From assembly GCF_003205875.1 (NCBI RefSeq), contig NZ_PUBZ01000011.1, positions 83,467-147,466 of the forward strand: 64,000 bases of DNA, written 5' to 3'. Positions 53,462 through 62,420 of this stretch are shown in pieces. Within the stretch, counting starts at the first letter, position 1, and each line of letters opens with the position of its first letter. The position numbers were made by a program, and so were the translations under genes. The DNA comes from Herpetosiphon llansteffanensis (lineage in GTDB: Bacteria > Chloroflexota > Chloroflexia > Chloroflexales > Herpetosiphonaceae). A model generated the notes under the pieces. The model was given only the letters and a program-made list of their open reading frames with translations, made no database searches and was not told where the DNA came from.

Positions 53462-53740
53462 TCACGATAAGCCAATATCCCACGTGGCGGCGATTTCTTC
53501 TTTGGTGAACGAACGGAAGGCAAGCACAGTTGAGGTGCGCACAATCCCCTTCAGGCTGCCAATTTGGTCGGGCACGGTTTTGGCCAGTTGATCATAATCG
53601 GCCAAGCGCACAATGGCGATAATATCCCATTCGCCTGTCACCGAGTAAACCTCGGCCACACCTTCAATTGCGGTTAATCCAGCAGCAACCCCATTGGCGG
53701 CGCTTGGTTCGGTTTGAATATGCACAAATGCGGTGATCAT
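53462..53740 (-). CDS. Lrp/AsnC-type stand-alone RAM domain
   Basis: The 92-residue protein has only the ligand-binding domain: VHIQTEPSAANGVAAGLTAIEGVAEVYSVTGEWDIIAIVRLADYDQLAKTV, then VRTSTVLAFRSF. No HTH is present, as in small RAM proteins that modulate full-length Lrp proteins or bind amino acids. No partner in the window. Confidence 0.9.
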   Translation of the reverse strand: MITAFVHIQTEPSAANGVAAGLTAIEGVAEVYSVTGEWDIIAIVRLADYDQLAKTVPDQIGSLKGIVRTSTVLAFRSFTKEEIAATWDIGLS

Positions 53741-53857
53741 CGCTGGTTCCTCGCCATAGCATGCAAAAAATTCAGCTTATTTTAACATATTTGCCACGCT
53801 GCCAGCTTACAAGCCTGATCTCGCTCCCTCAGATGGACGAGGCCGTTTAGATTCAAG

Positions 53858-55768
53858 TTAGGGCAGCAAGCGCAGGCGTTGCAACGTGACCGTTTGTTGC
53901 TCAGCGCCAGCCACCACCGGATCAAGCCGCAACATGCCAATTTGGCCTTGCCAAGTTGGAATCTGGCTCAGATCGAGGGTGTAGGTATGCAGCGCGCCAT
54001 CGCCAATCACATCCCAAGCAACCGAACGATCTTCAGTTGCACCCTCGCCTGGAGCCATCCAATACAGTTGGCCGTGTTGATTGGGCAAGCTCGTAGCCAT
54101 CGTGATTTCCAGTTTGCTCCATTGGGCGCTATCAAGCGTGATGCGGGGGCTAAGCAAATGCGGGTCTTGCTCAGGCACAAATTGCCAGCCATCGGCCCAT
54201 GTGATGGCAGCAATAAAATTCTCGCGCCAGCCCAAACTCCAATGCAGCCAATGCCAATCGGGCGCGCCTTGGGGAATGGGATCGAGCTTGAAGTAGCTGG
54301 CATGGGTCAGCGTCATTGGCTGGGCTTGTTGCAGAAACGGCGCAAAGCATTCAGCCACCGCTTGCGGCTCCAGCCCATAGCGTTCGAGCAAAATGGGGCT
54401 TGGCGTGACCGCCTGCTGATCGAGCCAAACCGTATAGCCAGCACTCGTCGTATCAACAATTTTGGCGCTAATTTCCAAGCAGCCATGCTGCCAATCGCCA
54501 GGGCTTACACTGAGTGGCAGACTGTTTGGGCGCGCAAATTCATATTCTGCATACAATGCTTGCAAGCCATTTGGCACCAGATAAAAATCATTGCTGGTGC
54601 CAGTTTGAGCCAATTCAGTAATCACCATGCGATCTTGATCGTTGGCAGCAGCGCCGTTGGCTTTAATTTGCCAGCCATTGCTTAAGGCCAAACCAAGCAA
54701 GGCTACACTGAGGGCTGGCTGCCACCAAAGCCAACGCTGCAAGCTGATCGTATTCAGCGTCAGCGTGATCAACAAGGCCCATGGCGGCAAGCAGGCAATC
54801 CAAAATTCAATATTATCTGGCTCCCACCAGCCAAAAAAGAGGCTGTAGCTCAGCAACCACGTCGTGGCCAGCAAGACCAACGGGCGATATTGCCGCCACA
54901 TGGGCCGCCAACGCCAGCCAAACAAGCCAAGGCTGGCCAGCAAGACCACCCCACCAAGCCAGCCGTGAATCGTATGCTGCCAACCGCTGAGCAAATTGCC
55001 AACGCTTGTCGCGCTTGGTGTAGCACCCCACAAGCCAGTATTGGCATATTCAAACAGCCATTGTTGGATTTGCTGCCAGCTGCGAAAGCCACTCAAACCA
55101 AACATCACAATCGCATAGCTGCCGCCAACCACCAGCAAGCCAACCAAGGCATAGTGGATGAATGCTCGCCAGCGTTTGCTCCATGGCGTGGATTGCCAAT
55201 TGGCACTCAGCCAAACCGCCAGCACTGGCAGCAACCACAAAACATTAGTTTGATGAAAGAGAATCGCGCCGCTATGCGCCAAGCCAAGCCAGCGCCATAG
55301 GTTCAGGTTGTGGGGCGTTTCCGCTAAGCGCAGCAACAAACCAGTAGCAATAATCAAAAATAAGCCAGCCAAGGTATAGACTTCGACCTCAACCGCGTAA
55401 TACCACCAAGCATACGCGCCGCCAACCAACAAACTGCCAATGCTCGCCAACCATGCGTGCTTCGTCAGGCGATAAAGCAAATACCACCAGATAACCACGC
55501 CGCTAGCCCCAGCCAGCACATTGAGCAATTGCAACGGCCCAAATGCCATGCCCTGATAGCCCACAACCTGGCTGAATCCATACACAATTTCGCCAAGCGG
55601 CCCATACAACAAATGATGAGGATGAAACGATTCGCGCCATGGTTTGGCTTGCACCGCCGTAGCATACGAATAGGCATCGAAGGTATGAATTTGCGTGAGC
55701 GTCAGGCTATAGAGAAGCACTAGGCCCAGCCACGCCAAACCAAGCTTTAAGCGAAATTGTTGCTGCAT
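53858..55768 (-). CDS. Large membrane protein, glycosyltransferase-C/DUF2723-like
   Basis: The 636-residue protein has about ten membrane helices in the first 400 residues, with an early loop bearing FDAYSYATAVQAKPW and FHPHHLLYGPLGEIVY. The Asp in the first loop resembles GT-C lipid-linked glycosyltransferases (GT39/PMT-like). A periplasmic C-terminal beta-rich domain (about 455-636) follows. Donor and acceptor unknown. Start: MQQQFRLK at 55768 rather than 60 bp earlier. Confidence 0.7.
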   Translation of the reverse strand: MQQQFRLKLGLAWLGLVLLYSLTLTQIHTFDAYSYATAVQAKPWRESFHPHHLLYGPLGEIVYGFSQVVGYQGMAFGPLQLLNVLAGASGVVIWWYLLYRLTKHAWLASIGSLLVGGAYAWWYYAVEVEVYTLAGLFLIIATGLLLRLAETPHNLNLWRWLGLAHSGAILFHQTNVLWLLPVLAVWLSANWQSTPWSKRWRAFIHYALVGLLVVGGSYAIVMFGLSGFRSWQQIQQWLFEYANTGLWGATPSATSVGNLLSGWQHTIHGWLGGVVLLASLGLFGWRWRPMWRQYRPLVLLATTWLLSYSLFFGWWEPDNIEFWIACLPPWALLITLTLNTISLQRWLWWQPALSVALLGLALSNGWQIKANGAAANDQDRMVITELAQTGTSNDFYLVPNGLQALYAEYEFARPNSLPLSVSPGDWQHGCLEISAKIVDTTSAGYTVWLDQQAVTPSPILLERYGLEPQAVAECFAPFLQQAQPMTLTHASYFKLDPIPQGAPDWHWLHWSLGWRENFIAAITWADGWQFVPEQDPHLLSPRITLDSAQWSKLEITMATSLPNQHGQLYWMAPGEGATEDRSVAWDVIGDGALHTYTLDLSQIPTWQGQIGMLRLDPVVAGAEQQTVTLQRLRLLP

Positions 55769-55851
55769 TGCGGTATCCAAAAAGCGCGCTAAAACAATGA
55801 CACAGCCTGTTGTTACAGACTGTGCCATAGTACCATTGAATAGCGTTCAGT

Positions 55852-58110
55852 TTATTTGGTCGTCCAAGGCAGATACACTTTATAGGTAACCGCTGGAGCC
55901 GTCACGATGACCGTACCTTGCATATTGCTGTGCAACGTACAGACATAGCTGAAGCTACCAACCTCATCAAAGGTTACTGCATAATCTTGGTTTTGGCTCA
56001 GGTTGCCCGAACCCCATGTGAACGGGGTTTGGCTGCGGGTTGTGTTATGCGGAGCGCTATCAAGGTTGCGCCACAGCACGCTAGTTCCCAAAGTAACCGT
56101 GATTGGCGTTGGGCTAAAGCGGAAGTTTTGAATATTGATGGTTTGGGTCGTGGTGTAGGCAAAGTTTTGGGTTACGGTCTGATTGAGCGCAACCGTGACC
56201 GTCGCCACTTGGGTTTCCAACGCCATCAACTCGCTCGCAATGGTGTAGGTGCCTGGCGCTAAGGTCAAGCTATATACACCTTGGGCGTTGGTTTCGGTCG
56301 TAACATTGCCAGGGTTGGCGGTAATAAGCACACCAGCGCGGCCAGTGCCGTTGAGGGTCACTGTTCCGGTTGCCGTAGCCGTTGGCCCACCACCAAAAGC
56401 AAAATCTTCGGTGGCAACTTGGCCTTTGACAATCGTTACTTGGCGGGTAATTGGATCTTGGCTTGGCACAGTTACCGTTGCGGTATACACGCCTGATGGT
56501 AAGCTGGTGCTATAAACACCGGTCGTTTTGCCAAATTCAACCACGCCAACGCTGTTTTCCAAGCGCACGGTGGCCGAAGTGGCAGCAGTGCCATTAACCG
56601 TGATGCTCCCTTGCAAGGTTGGGGCAATCGCGGTCAAAGCATTGACATAGCCATGGCCAAAGGTGTTGTTTGGAATGCTCGAACCAGGCACGCCACCACA
56701 GGTTTCGGTCGAAGGCGCAGCGGTTGCGGTTTCTTGCAAGATGGCGCGCGTCAGATCAACTTGGCCTTGCAGTTCTGGGCGAGCCGACCACAACAAGGCA
56801 ACCACGCCAACCACGTGTGGGCTAGCCATACTCGTGCCTGAGCTTGAGCCATAGGTCGTGTCGCTGGTTCGGGTAGCTGAACGAACACTAACCCCCGGAG
56901 CAGAAATATCAGGGCCAAGTCGGCTTACGCCGTTATTGGTAGCAGGGCCACGGCTGCTAAAATCAGCAATTGCACTACCAGAATCGTGTGCGCCTACTGT
57001 AAAGCTTTCAGGGTAAATTGCTACTGGCGTAGTAATTGTGGCACAACTATCCCCTTCGTTACCAGCCGAAGCCACAAACATAATCCCAGCATTAGTTACG
57101 TTTTGAACTGAGGTCTGAATGCCATCAGCTGGCGTGTTGGTACAGCCTTCTGATGCTGGACAGCCCCACGAGTTGTTGACCACGTGCGGGGCTTTGCTAG
57201 GATCGCCTTGAGCACTGGTGCCAGCAGCTGGGAATGGAGCAAGCATCCAGTCGATACAGCGGATGTAGGTTGCAGGTGTGCCGTTGCCAGCGTCCATGTT
57301 ACGGCAAGCAATCCACTTCGCACCAGGTGCAACCCCAATTTGTTCGGTTGTGCCGTTATCGCCAACCACCGTCCCAACGGTGTGGGTCCCGTGTGAGTTA
57401 TCGTCACATGGTGCGTTAATCGCAATCCCACATGGGTTGGTGCCACCTAACGAGGTGCGAATACCGTCATACCAGTTGTAATCGTGGCTAGCGGTTGTGC
57501 CATTCCAGCCGCGATATTTGTTCTTGATGGCGGCGTGTGTCCAGCGAACGCCGGTGTCTTCGCCAGCAATCACAATGCCTTGGCCAGTGATACCTTGGGC
57601 CCATACTTGCGGGGCTTTAACGTAGTTTACGCCCCAAGTGATGGCATTGACTGTTTGTGGTTCAGGATTGCTATCAATAACTGGTTTTTCCACCTTAACC
57701 ACAATCGTATCTTCGATCAATTGCTTGACGCTGGCTTGCTCGGCCAACCATTGGGCACTGGCTAAATCAAGCGTCGCATACAGTGCGTTGACTGAAAGAA
57801 AGCCTTCTGATTGAATGCCACGGTTGCTGAGTTCGCTCAAGAGCGGAGTTTGATCGCGTTGGGCTTGTTGGCGCAAGGCGGCGACAACAGCAGCACCTTT
57901 GGCTTCTTTGTTTGCTAAGCGATCGGCGAAGTTGGTGTCGACTTGGGCGTGCAACAGCACCAAGGTTGGTACGCGTTGGCCCGCATTCAGCTTGGCCAGG
58001 AGGGCTGAATCGGCCTTGTTGGCCAAGCGGTCGGGTGTGTTGGCGGAGGCGCTTGGCAGACAAAAGCCCGCTAACACCATCAGGAGGATAAATGGTTTGA
58101 ACAGACGCAT
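55852..58110 (-). CDS. Secreted subtilisin with C-terminal type I copper domain and YLPW tag
   Basis: The 752-residue precursor has a signal peptide (1-23), an inhibitor I9 prodomain (about 45-138), a peptidase S8 domain (about 155-495) with Asp185 (AGEDTGVRW), His240 (NSHGTHTVG), Asn312/313 and Ser427 (SGTSMASPHV), carboxypeptidase-regulatory-like modules (about 500-650), a cupredoxin domain (about 655-737) with His688, Cys724, His727 and Met730, and the tail YKVYLPWTTK. The ATG at 58110 follows GGGGAG; an upstream frame extends 96 bp but lacks an RBS. A subtilase fused to a copper domain is unusual. Confidence 0.93.
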   Translation of the reverse strand: MRLFKPFILLMVLAGFCLPSASANTPDRLANKADSALLAKLNAGQRVPTLVLLHAQVDTNFADRLANKEAKGAAVVAALRQQAQRDQTPLLSELSNRGIQSEGFLSVNALYATLDLASAQWLAEQASVKQLIEDTIVVKVEKPVIDSNPEPQTVNAITWGVNYVKAPQVWAQGITGQGIVIAGEDTGVRWTHAAIKNKYRGWNGTTASHDYNWYDGIRTSLGGTNPCGIAINAPCDDNSHGTHTVGTVVGDNGTTEQIGVAPGAKWIACRNMDAGNGTPATYIRCIDWMLAPFPAAGTSAQGDPSKAPHVVNNSWGCPASEGCTNTPADGIQTSVQNVTNAGIMFVASAGNEGDSCATITTPVAIYPESFTVGAHDSGSAIADFSSRGPATNNGVSRLGPDISAPGVSVRSATRTSDTTYGSSSGTSMASPHVVGVVALLWSARPELQGQVDLTRAILQETATAAPSTETCGGVPGSSIPNNTFGHGYVNALTAIAPTLQGSITVNGTAATSATVRLENSVGVVEFGKTTGVYSTSLPSGVYTATVTVPSQDPITRQVTIVKGQVATEDFAFGGGPTATATGTVTLNGTGRAGVLITANPGNVTTETNAQGVYSLTLAPGTYTIASELMALETQVATVTVALNQTVTQNFAYTTTQTINIQNFRFSPTPITVTLGTSVLWRNLDSAPHNTTRSQTPFTWGSGNLSQNQDYAVTFDEVGSFSYVCTLHSNMQGTVIVTAPAVTYKVYLPWTTK

Positions 58111-58143
58111 AGGCTCCCCACACAGGTAAAAGATATTAAGCTT

Positions 58144-58180
58144 GTTTGCAAGTATAGCAAACTTTTGGGCATGGTAAAAT
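58144..58180 (+). promoter_or_regulatory. Inverted repeat upstream of 58224
   Basis: GTTTGC-AAGTATA-GCAAAC (58144-58162), 7-bp spacer, precedes a -10-like TAAAAT (58175-58180). It lies in the short divergent gap between the subtilisin and hypothetical genes and could serve either. Confidence 0.45.
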
Positions 58181-58223
58181 AGCATGATGCTGATAGATTG
58201 CGACATGCTTGAAATGGACGATT

Positions 58224-59210
58224 ATGGAAGATTTTTTGCGCCGAGCAGCGGCGGATTTACATATTGGGGTTGAACAAACCAGCCCAACCACCTGGACATT
58301 AACTATTCCCGGCAGCTTGGCGCGGGTTTTTGGCAAAGAAACAGTCTTGGTCACGACCGATAAACAAGTTGCGGCGCTCGACCCTGATCTGCAATTGCTT
58401 TCGCCTAATTCATCGTTGACCTTGCGTCTCGCCGAGCAGTTGCGTTCACGCGGGCGGCCAACCCATCGCGCGCGCTTGGAATGGTATCCCGATCAAGCTA
58501 GCTTGTTGGCCGATGTGCAGCAAGCGCAGCTGATTCAAGGCCCAGCCTTACAAATTAGCGCCTTGCAACAACATATTGTGCTGCGGATTACCTTCCGCAT
58601 TCGCTTTGAACGCGAGGTGATCGAAGAGAAAATGGTGGCTTGCTGTGTCGATTATGAAACAGGTCAAGTTTGGCCAACGATCACCGACATCACCAATTTG
58701 CGCGAGCAATTAACGCCCTTGCCCACAACTGGCCTGACCGAGGAGCACGTTAATGTAGCCTTGCACCATGCGCGGCGCTGGCTCGAACGCTTGCTATACC
58801 CGCAAAAAGCCCTGCACGAAGCCCAACTTGCCCAATTGCTGGCCGTCGAAAAAGCTCGCATCAATGCCTTCTACGATGCCTTAGAGGAAGATTCAGGTTT
58901 AGCCTTGGGAGCCAAAGAGGGCGAATCGAACAAACAATATGCCCTCGAGGAAGAACGCAAACGCTTGCTTGATGAGCAAGAGTATCGTTATGCGCTTTCG
59001 CTGGCCGCAGAAACAGTCAGCGTCGCCACTCTGCACGTGCCAGTCTTGCACATCGGCAGCAAACAACAAGCGCAATTAATCGCGATCTCGCCCTTGTTTG
59101 AGCCAATGATTCAATTGCCCCACTGCCAAGCCTGTGGCCGTCAAGCAAGTTTGGTCCAACACAAAAATCAACTTGTTTGCAATGTTTGCCATCAAGTGCT
59201 GGCGCAATAG
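58224..59210 (+). CDS. Hypothetical protein with C-terminal zinc ribbon
   Basis: The 328-residue protein has a mixed N-terminal half, a coiled segment (about 185-255, KARINAFYDALEEDSGLALGAKEG...KQYALEEERKRLL) and a C-terminal CQACG...CNVC zinc ribbon. It is otherwise unrecognised; the ribbon and basic stretches suggest nucleic-acid or protein binding. The ATG at 58224 was preferred to a TTG frame 15 bp upstream. Confidence 0.6.
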   Translation: MEDFLRRAAADLHIGVEQTSPTTWTLTIPGSLARVFGKETVLVTTDKQVAALDPDLQLLSPNSSLTLRLAEQLRSRGRPTHRARLEWYPDQASLLADVQQAQLIQGPALQISALQQHIVLRITFRIRFEREVIEEKMVACCVDYETGQVWPTITDITNLREQLTPLPTTGLTEEHVNVALHHARRWLERLLYPQKALHEAQLAQLLAVEKARINAFYDALEEDSGLALGAKEGESNKQYALEEERKRLLDEQEYRYALSLAAETVSVATLHVPVLHIGSKQQAQLIAISPLFEPMIQLPHCQACGRQASLVQHKNQLVCNVCHQVLAQ

Positions 59211-59221
59211 TGGTTTTTTGG

Positions 59222-59255
59222 CCTGCTCCTTGGCTTGATTTACCCAAGGAGCAGG
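59222..59255 (+). terminator. Hairpin after the zinc-ribbon gene
   Basis: CCTGCTCCTTGG/CCAAGGAGCAGG arms (59222-59233, 59244-59255), 10-nt loop, no T-tract. A likely transcription barrier 12 bp after the stop. The remaining gap holds the next promoter. Confidence 0.6.
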
Positions 59256-59319
59256 GCTAATTGCTACAAAAATAACGCTCAATTAATAAAAGTTAATAAA
59301 TTGATCGGACTTAAGGCGC

Positions 59320-59348
59320 TTGCACGGGCTGACAAACACCCCTATGAT
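59320..59348 (+). promoter_or_regulatory. Promoter of the oxygenase-like gene
   Basis: TTGCAC (59320-59325), 17-bp spacer, TATGAT (59343-59348), about 115 bp before the ATG. No operator palindrome seen. Confidence 0.6.
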
Positions 59349-59463
59349 ACTACCCAAGCATAGATCCTTTAGCCACGAGCAATTCACCCTTTCTATGCAC
59401 ATCGGTCATAATAGCCAATAGGCTTGGCTCTACCCTGATCGTTGGAGAATTGAAAGGGGCAGT

Positions 59464-60555
59464 ATGCGTTACAACCAAGCATACCTTGAAGGATTGCGCT
59501 CAATCGGCGACCCTGCCGCTGATAGCTTAATTACCCAGTTGGCTGAGAATGGCGATTTAACGCGTGTAAGCCAAGTGCTGCGCCAAATTACCAAAAACGA
59601 CCAGCCATGGCCCCGCGATTTGCCGCCGCTGCTCATGGCATGGCTCGACCAGCATTCCACTCCACCTACCACTATCGATTGGCAACGCATTAATAACGGG
59701 GCCGCTTTTTTTGCCCGCTATGGCATGGCAATTACGGTTGTGCTCTCAACTGCTGCCTTGGTTGGCTGTTATGCGGCCCAAAAAGGGGTCAAAGTGCTGA
59801 CCCAAACCCAGCGCTTGCAAACCGAACCCTACCGCCGCGTCACTGAGTCGGGCCATTTTGTGATGGCAGTCTTGCAGCCCCATGCTTTACAGGCCAATGG
59901 CGCAGGGGTGCAGATCATTCAAAAAGTGCGCCTGATGCACGCCGCTGTGCGCTACCACATTGCCCAAGCTGGCCAATGGAATCAGAGCGAGCTTGGAGTG
60001 CCAATTTGCCAAGAAGATATGTTGGGCACGCTCATGGTTTTTTCCTATGGCGTAATCTGGGGCTTGGAGCAACTTGGCTATCGCATCGCCAAGCAGCAAG
60101 CAGAGGATTTTCTGTATACGTGGAATCAGATTGGCAGCATGATTGGGCTCGATCCGGCCAGTTTGCCGCGCTCAATCGCCGAAGCTGAGGATCTGGCGTA
60201 TAGCATTTCGAATCGCCAGCATGGCCCTTCGGACGAAGGCCGCGAACTGACCCAAGCACTGCTGGCAATGCATACAGGGCTATTACCAGGCCGCTTTTTC
60301 GATGGCATGGTTCCCGCATTAATTCAACATTTGGCGGGCGCTGAGGTTGCAGCATGGATGGGCGTGCCCCAAACCCGCTGGAAATATGCACTGCGCTATC
60401 TCAAAACGCTCAATAGCGCAATGCGCACGCTTACCCAGCATTTGCCCGGCCTCGACGAGCAATTCGATCGCTTAACATTTTTGTTACTCCAACGCTGGAC
60501 AGGCGCAATTCATCGTGGCGAGTTAAGCGCAAGCCTCAATGAACGTAGCGCTTAA
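59464..60555 (+). CDS. MpaB/Lcp-like oxygenase (DUF2236)
   Basis: The 363-residue protein matches the ER-bound oxygenase mpaB/B'/Rubber-oxygenase (Lcp) fold: KVRLMHAAVRYHI with the conserved R-x2-H, and PICQEDMLGTLMVFS, where the invariant Asn is replaced by Cys (family NQxD). Lcp-type members are heme enzymes that cleave polyisoprene; related members vary. One hydrophobic stretch (about 88-108) may be membrane-associated. RBS AAGGGGC. The next genes are a TetR regulator and an SDR. Confidence 0.75.
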   Translation: MRYNQAYLEGLRSIGDPAADSLITQLAENGDLTRVSQVLRQITKNDQPWPRDLPPLLMAWLDQHSTPPTTIDWQRINNGAAFFARYGMAITVVLSTAALVGCYAAQKGVKVLTQTQRLQTEPYRRVTESGHFVMAVLQPHALQANGAGVQIIQKVRLMHAAVRYHIAQAGQWNQSELGVPICQEDMLGTLMVFSYGVIWGLEQLGYRIAKQQAEDFLYTWNQIGSMIGLDPASLPRSIAEAEDLAYSISNRQHGPSDEGRELTQALLAMHTGLLPGRFFDGMVPALIQHLAGAEVAAWMGVPQTRWKYALRYLKTLNSAMRTLTQHLPGLDEQFDRLTFLLLQRWTGAIHRGELSASLNERSA

Positions 60556-60627
60556 TTCAATCAAGCCCTCAGCTAATGCTACACTAAACCCAATCTGGCG
60601 CTTGCCACGATTGGTCTTTTTTGGGTC

Positions 60628-60680
60628 TTGACAGTATTCGGTTTACAGTGTAAATTCATTCATAAGATTTACAGTGTAAA
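60628..60680 (+). promoter_or_regulatory. TetR promoter with two identical 13-bp palindromic operators
   Basis: TTGACA (60628-60633), 17-bp spacer, TAAATT (60651-60656). TTTACAGTGTAAA occurs at 60642-60654 and again at 60668-60680, 26 bp centre to centre. The first overlaps the spacer/-10 and the second lies just downstream, so both would block initiation. Strong evidence for autoregulation by the next gene. Confidence 0.9.
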
Positions 60681-60697
60681 TCTATTGAGGTTTTGGA

Positions 60698-61396
60698 ATG
60701 GCGCGAACGCGGAATCATGTACTCAATGCTGAAACAACCGTTCAAATTAAGCAAGCAGCTCGGCAACTTATGGCGCAGCATGGCACAGCAGGCTTATCAA
60801 TTCGAGGGATTGCCAAAGTGCTGTCGGTGAGTCCTCCGGCGCTGTATCACTACTTTGCCAACCTAGATGATCTGATTACGACCTTAATCGCTGATAGTTT
60901 TAATAGTTTGGCCGACCGCTTGGATGAAGTTGGGCTCAAAAGCCGAACCAAAACCAAGGCTGGCCGCTTATTGGCAGTGCTTGAAGCCTATCGCAGCTGG
61001 GCTTTTGAGCATCCAATCGATTTTCAACTCATCTATGGTAATCCGATTCCAGGCTACAACGCACCACGTGAAATTACCGTGCCAGCAGTAGTACGCACGT
61101 TTGTTACACCAGTGCGCTTGGCTGATTTAGCCATCAAAGCTGGCGAATCGAGCCTCAACGAATTTGTCATGACAGAAGCCTGTGCCGAACGCATGACCGC
61201 CATGATTACCCAAAATAACTATCCAGTGTCGCTTGAATCGATGTATGTTGTGATGACGCTTTGGACGCAAATTCACGGCCTGATTATGCTGGATTTGTAC
61301 GGGCATCTTAGCTCAAATGTTGGCAATGCTGAGGAGTTCTATCGCCATCGGGTGACGGAAATGCTGCACAGTTTTGGCTTTCACGACTTAACTTAA
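60698..61396 (+). CDS. TetR-family repressor
   Basis: The 232-residue protein has the TetR HTH (about 12-60: IKQAARQLMAQHGTAGLSIRGIAKVLSVSPPALYHYFANLDDL). The C-terminal domain resembles TetR_C_13/WHG type with VMTLWTQIHGLIMLDLYGHL. It is followed by an SDR gene on the same strand, the probable target. The ATG follows GAGG. Confidence 0.93.
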   Translation: MARTRNHVLNAETTVQIKQAARQLMAQHGTAGLSIRGIAKVLSVSPPALYHYFANLDDLITTLIADSFNSLADRLDEVGLKSRTKTKAGRLLAVLEAYRSWAFEHPIDFQLIYGNPIPGYNAPREITVPAVVRTFVTPVRLADLAIKAGESSLNEFVMTEACAERMTAMITQNNYPVSLESMYVVMTLWTQIHGLIMLDLYGHLSSNVGNAEEFYRHRVTEMLHSFGFHDLT

Positions 61397-61475
61397 TCAA
61401 CTTGGCAATGACCCTTAAGTTGGCCTTGCAACGAGGCTGAGCTTGCTGTTGCCAAAATTAACAAGGAATTTTCAA

Positions 61476-62399
61476 ATGACAAGCGAATTACACGTTATTT
61501 TTGGTAGCGGCCCAATTGGCAAAGCGACCGCCCGTTGTTTGGTTAGCGCAGGCAAACAGGTACGAATCATCAATCGTTCAGGCAAAGCCAGCCATCTGCC
61601 AGCAAGCGTTGAAGTGCTGGCAGGCGATATTTACGATCAGCAATTTGTCGCGCAGCACGCCCGCGATGCCACCAGCGTTTACCAGTGCGCCCAGCCAGCC
61701 TATTACGAATGGACAAGCAAATTTCCAGCGATGCAAGCGGCTGTCATCGCAGGCGTGGCCCAAAGCAATGCGCGGCTGGTGGTGATGGAAAATCTCTATG
61801 GCTATGGCCGCAGCAATCAGCCAATGACCGAAAAAACCCCATTTGCCGCCCACACCCGCAAAGGCAAACTTCGCGCCCAAATGAGCGAGCATCTTTTTGC
61901 AGCACATCAAGCTGGCCGAATTCGCGCAACCAGCGTGCGCGCCTCAAATTTTTATGGCCCAGAATATCAACTGATGGGCGATCAGGTGGTAAAGCCAGCC
62001 TTGCAAGGCAAAAAAGCGACCTTGCTTGGCAATGCAGATATGCCACACAGTTTCAGTTATGTCAATGATATTGGCGCAACACTGGCGCTTTTAGGCAGCG
62101 ATGATCGCGGTTTGGGCCGCCCGTGGCATGCACCCAGCCCAGCTGCGCTCACCCAGCGCGAATTTGTGGCAATTTTGGCCAAGATTTTGGGCAAACCTGT
62201 TGGCTATCGCACCATCAACACGGCGATGGTTTGGCTACTTGGGCGCTTTGTCAAAGAAATTGCCGAAACTGTTGAGATGATGTACGAGTGGCAAGCGCCG
62301 TTTGTGATGGATAGCAGCGCTTTTAGCCAAACCTTCGGGCTTGAATCAACTCCCATCGAACAGGGGATTCGATCGATGGTGGATTGGTTTCGCAATTAA
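61476..62399 (+). CDS. NAD(P)-dependent epimerase/dehydratase (atypical SDR)
   Basis: The 307-residue protein begins HVIFGSGPIGKATARCL with a GxxGxxG-like dinucleotide motif and has the YGYGRSNQPMTE segment (active-site-like Tyr) and FSYVNDIGATLALLG. It resembles NAD-dependent epimerase/reductases of the NmrA/extended SDR group. Start: MTSELHV preceded by AAGGA. It is probably the enzyme controlled by the TetR gene. Confidence 0.85.
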   Translation: MTSELHVIFGSGPIGKATARCLVSAGKQVRIINRSGKASHLPASVEVLAGDIYDQQFVAQHARDATSVYQCAQPAYYEWTSKFPAMQAAVIAGVAQSNARLVVMENLYGYGRSNQPMTEKTPFAAHTRKGKLRAQMSEHLFAAHQAGRIRATSVRASNFYGPEYQLMGDQVVKPALQGKKATLLGNADMPHSFSYVNDIGATLALLGSDDRGLGRPWHAPSPAALTQREFVAILAKILGKPVGYRTINTAMVWLLGRFVKEIAETVEMMYEWQAPFVMDSSAFSQTFGLESTPIEQGIRSMVDWFRN

Positions 62400-62420
62400 C
62401 CAGTGGCGCAGCGCAGGCGT

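Noticed and set aside
59222..59255. A riboswitch or structured RNA
   Set aside because: A single simple hairpin with no conserved core; more likely a barrier or weak terminator.
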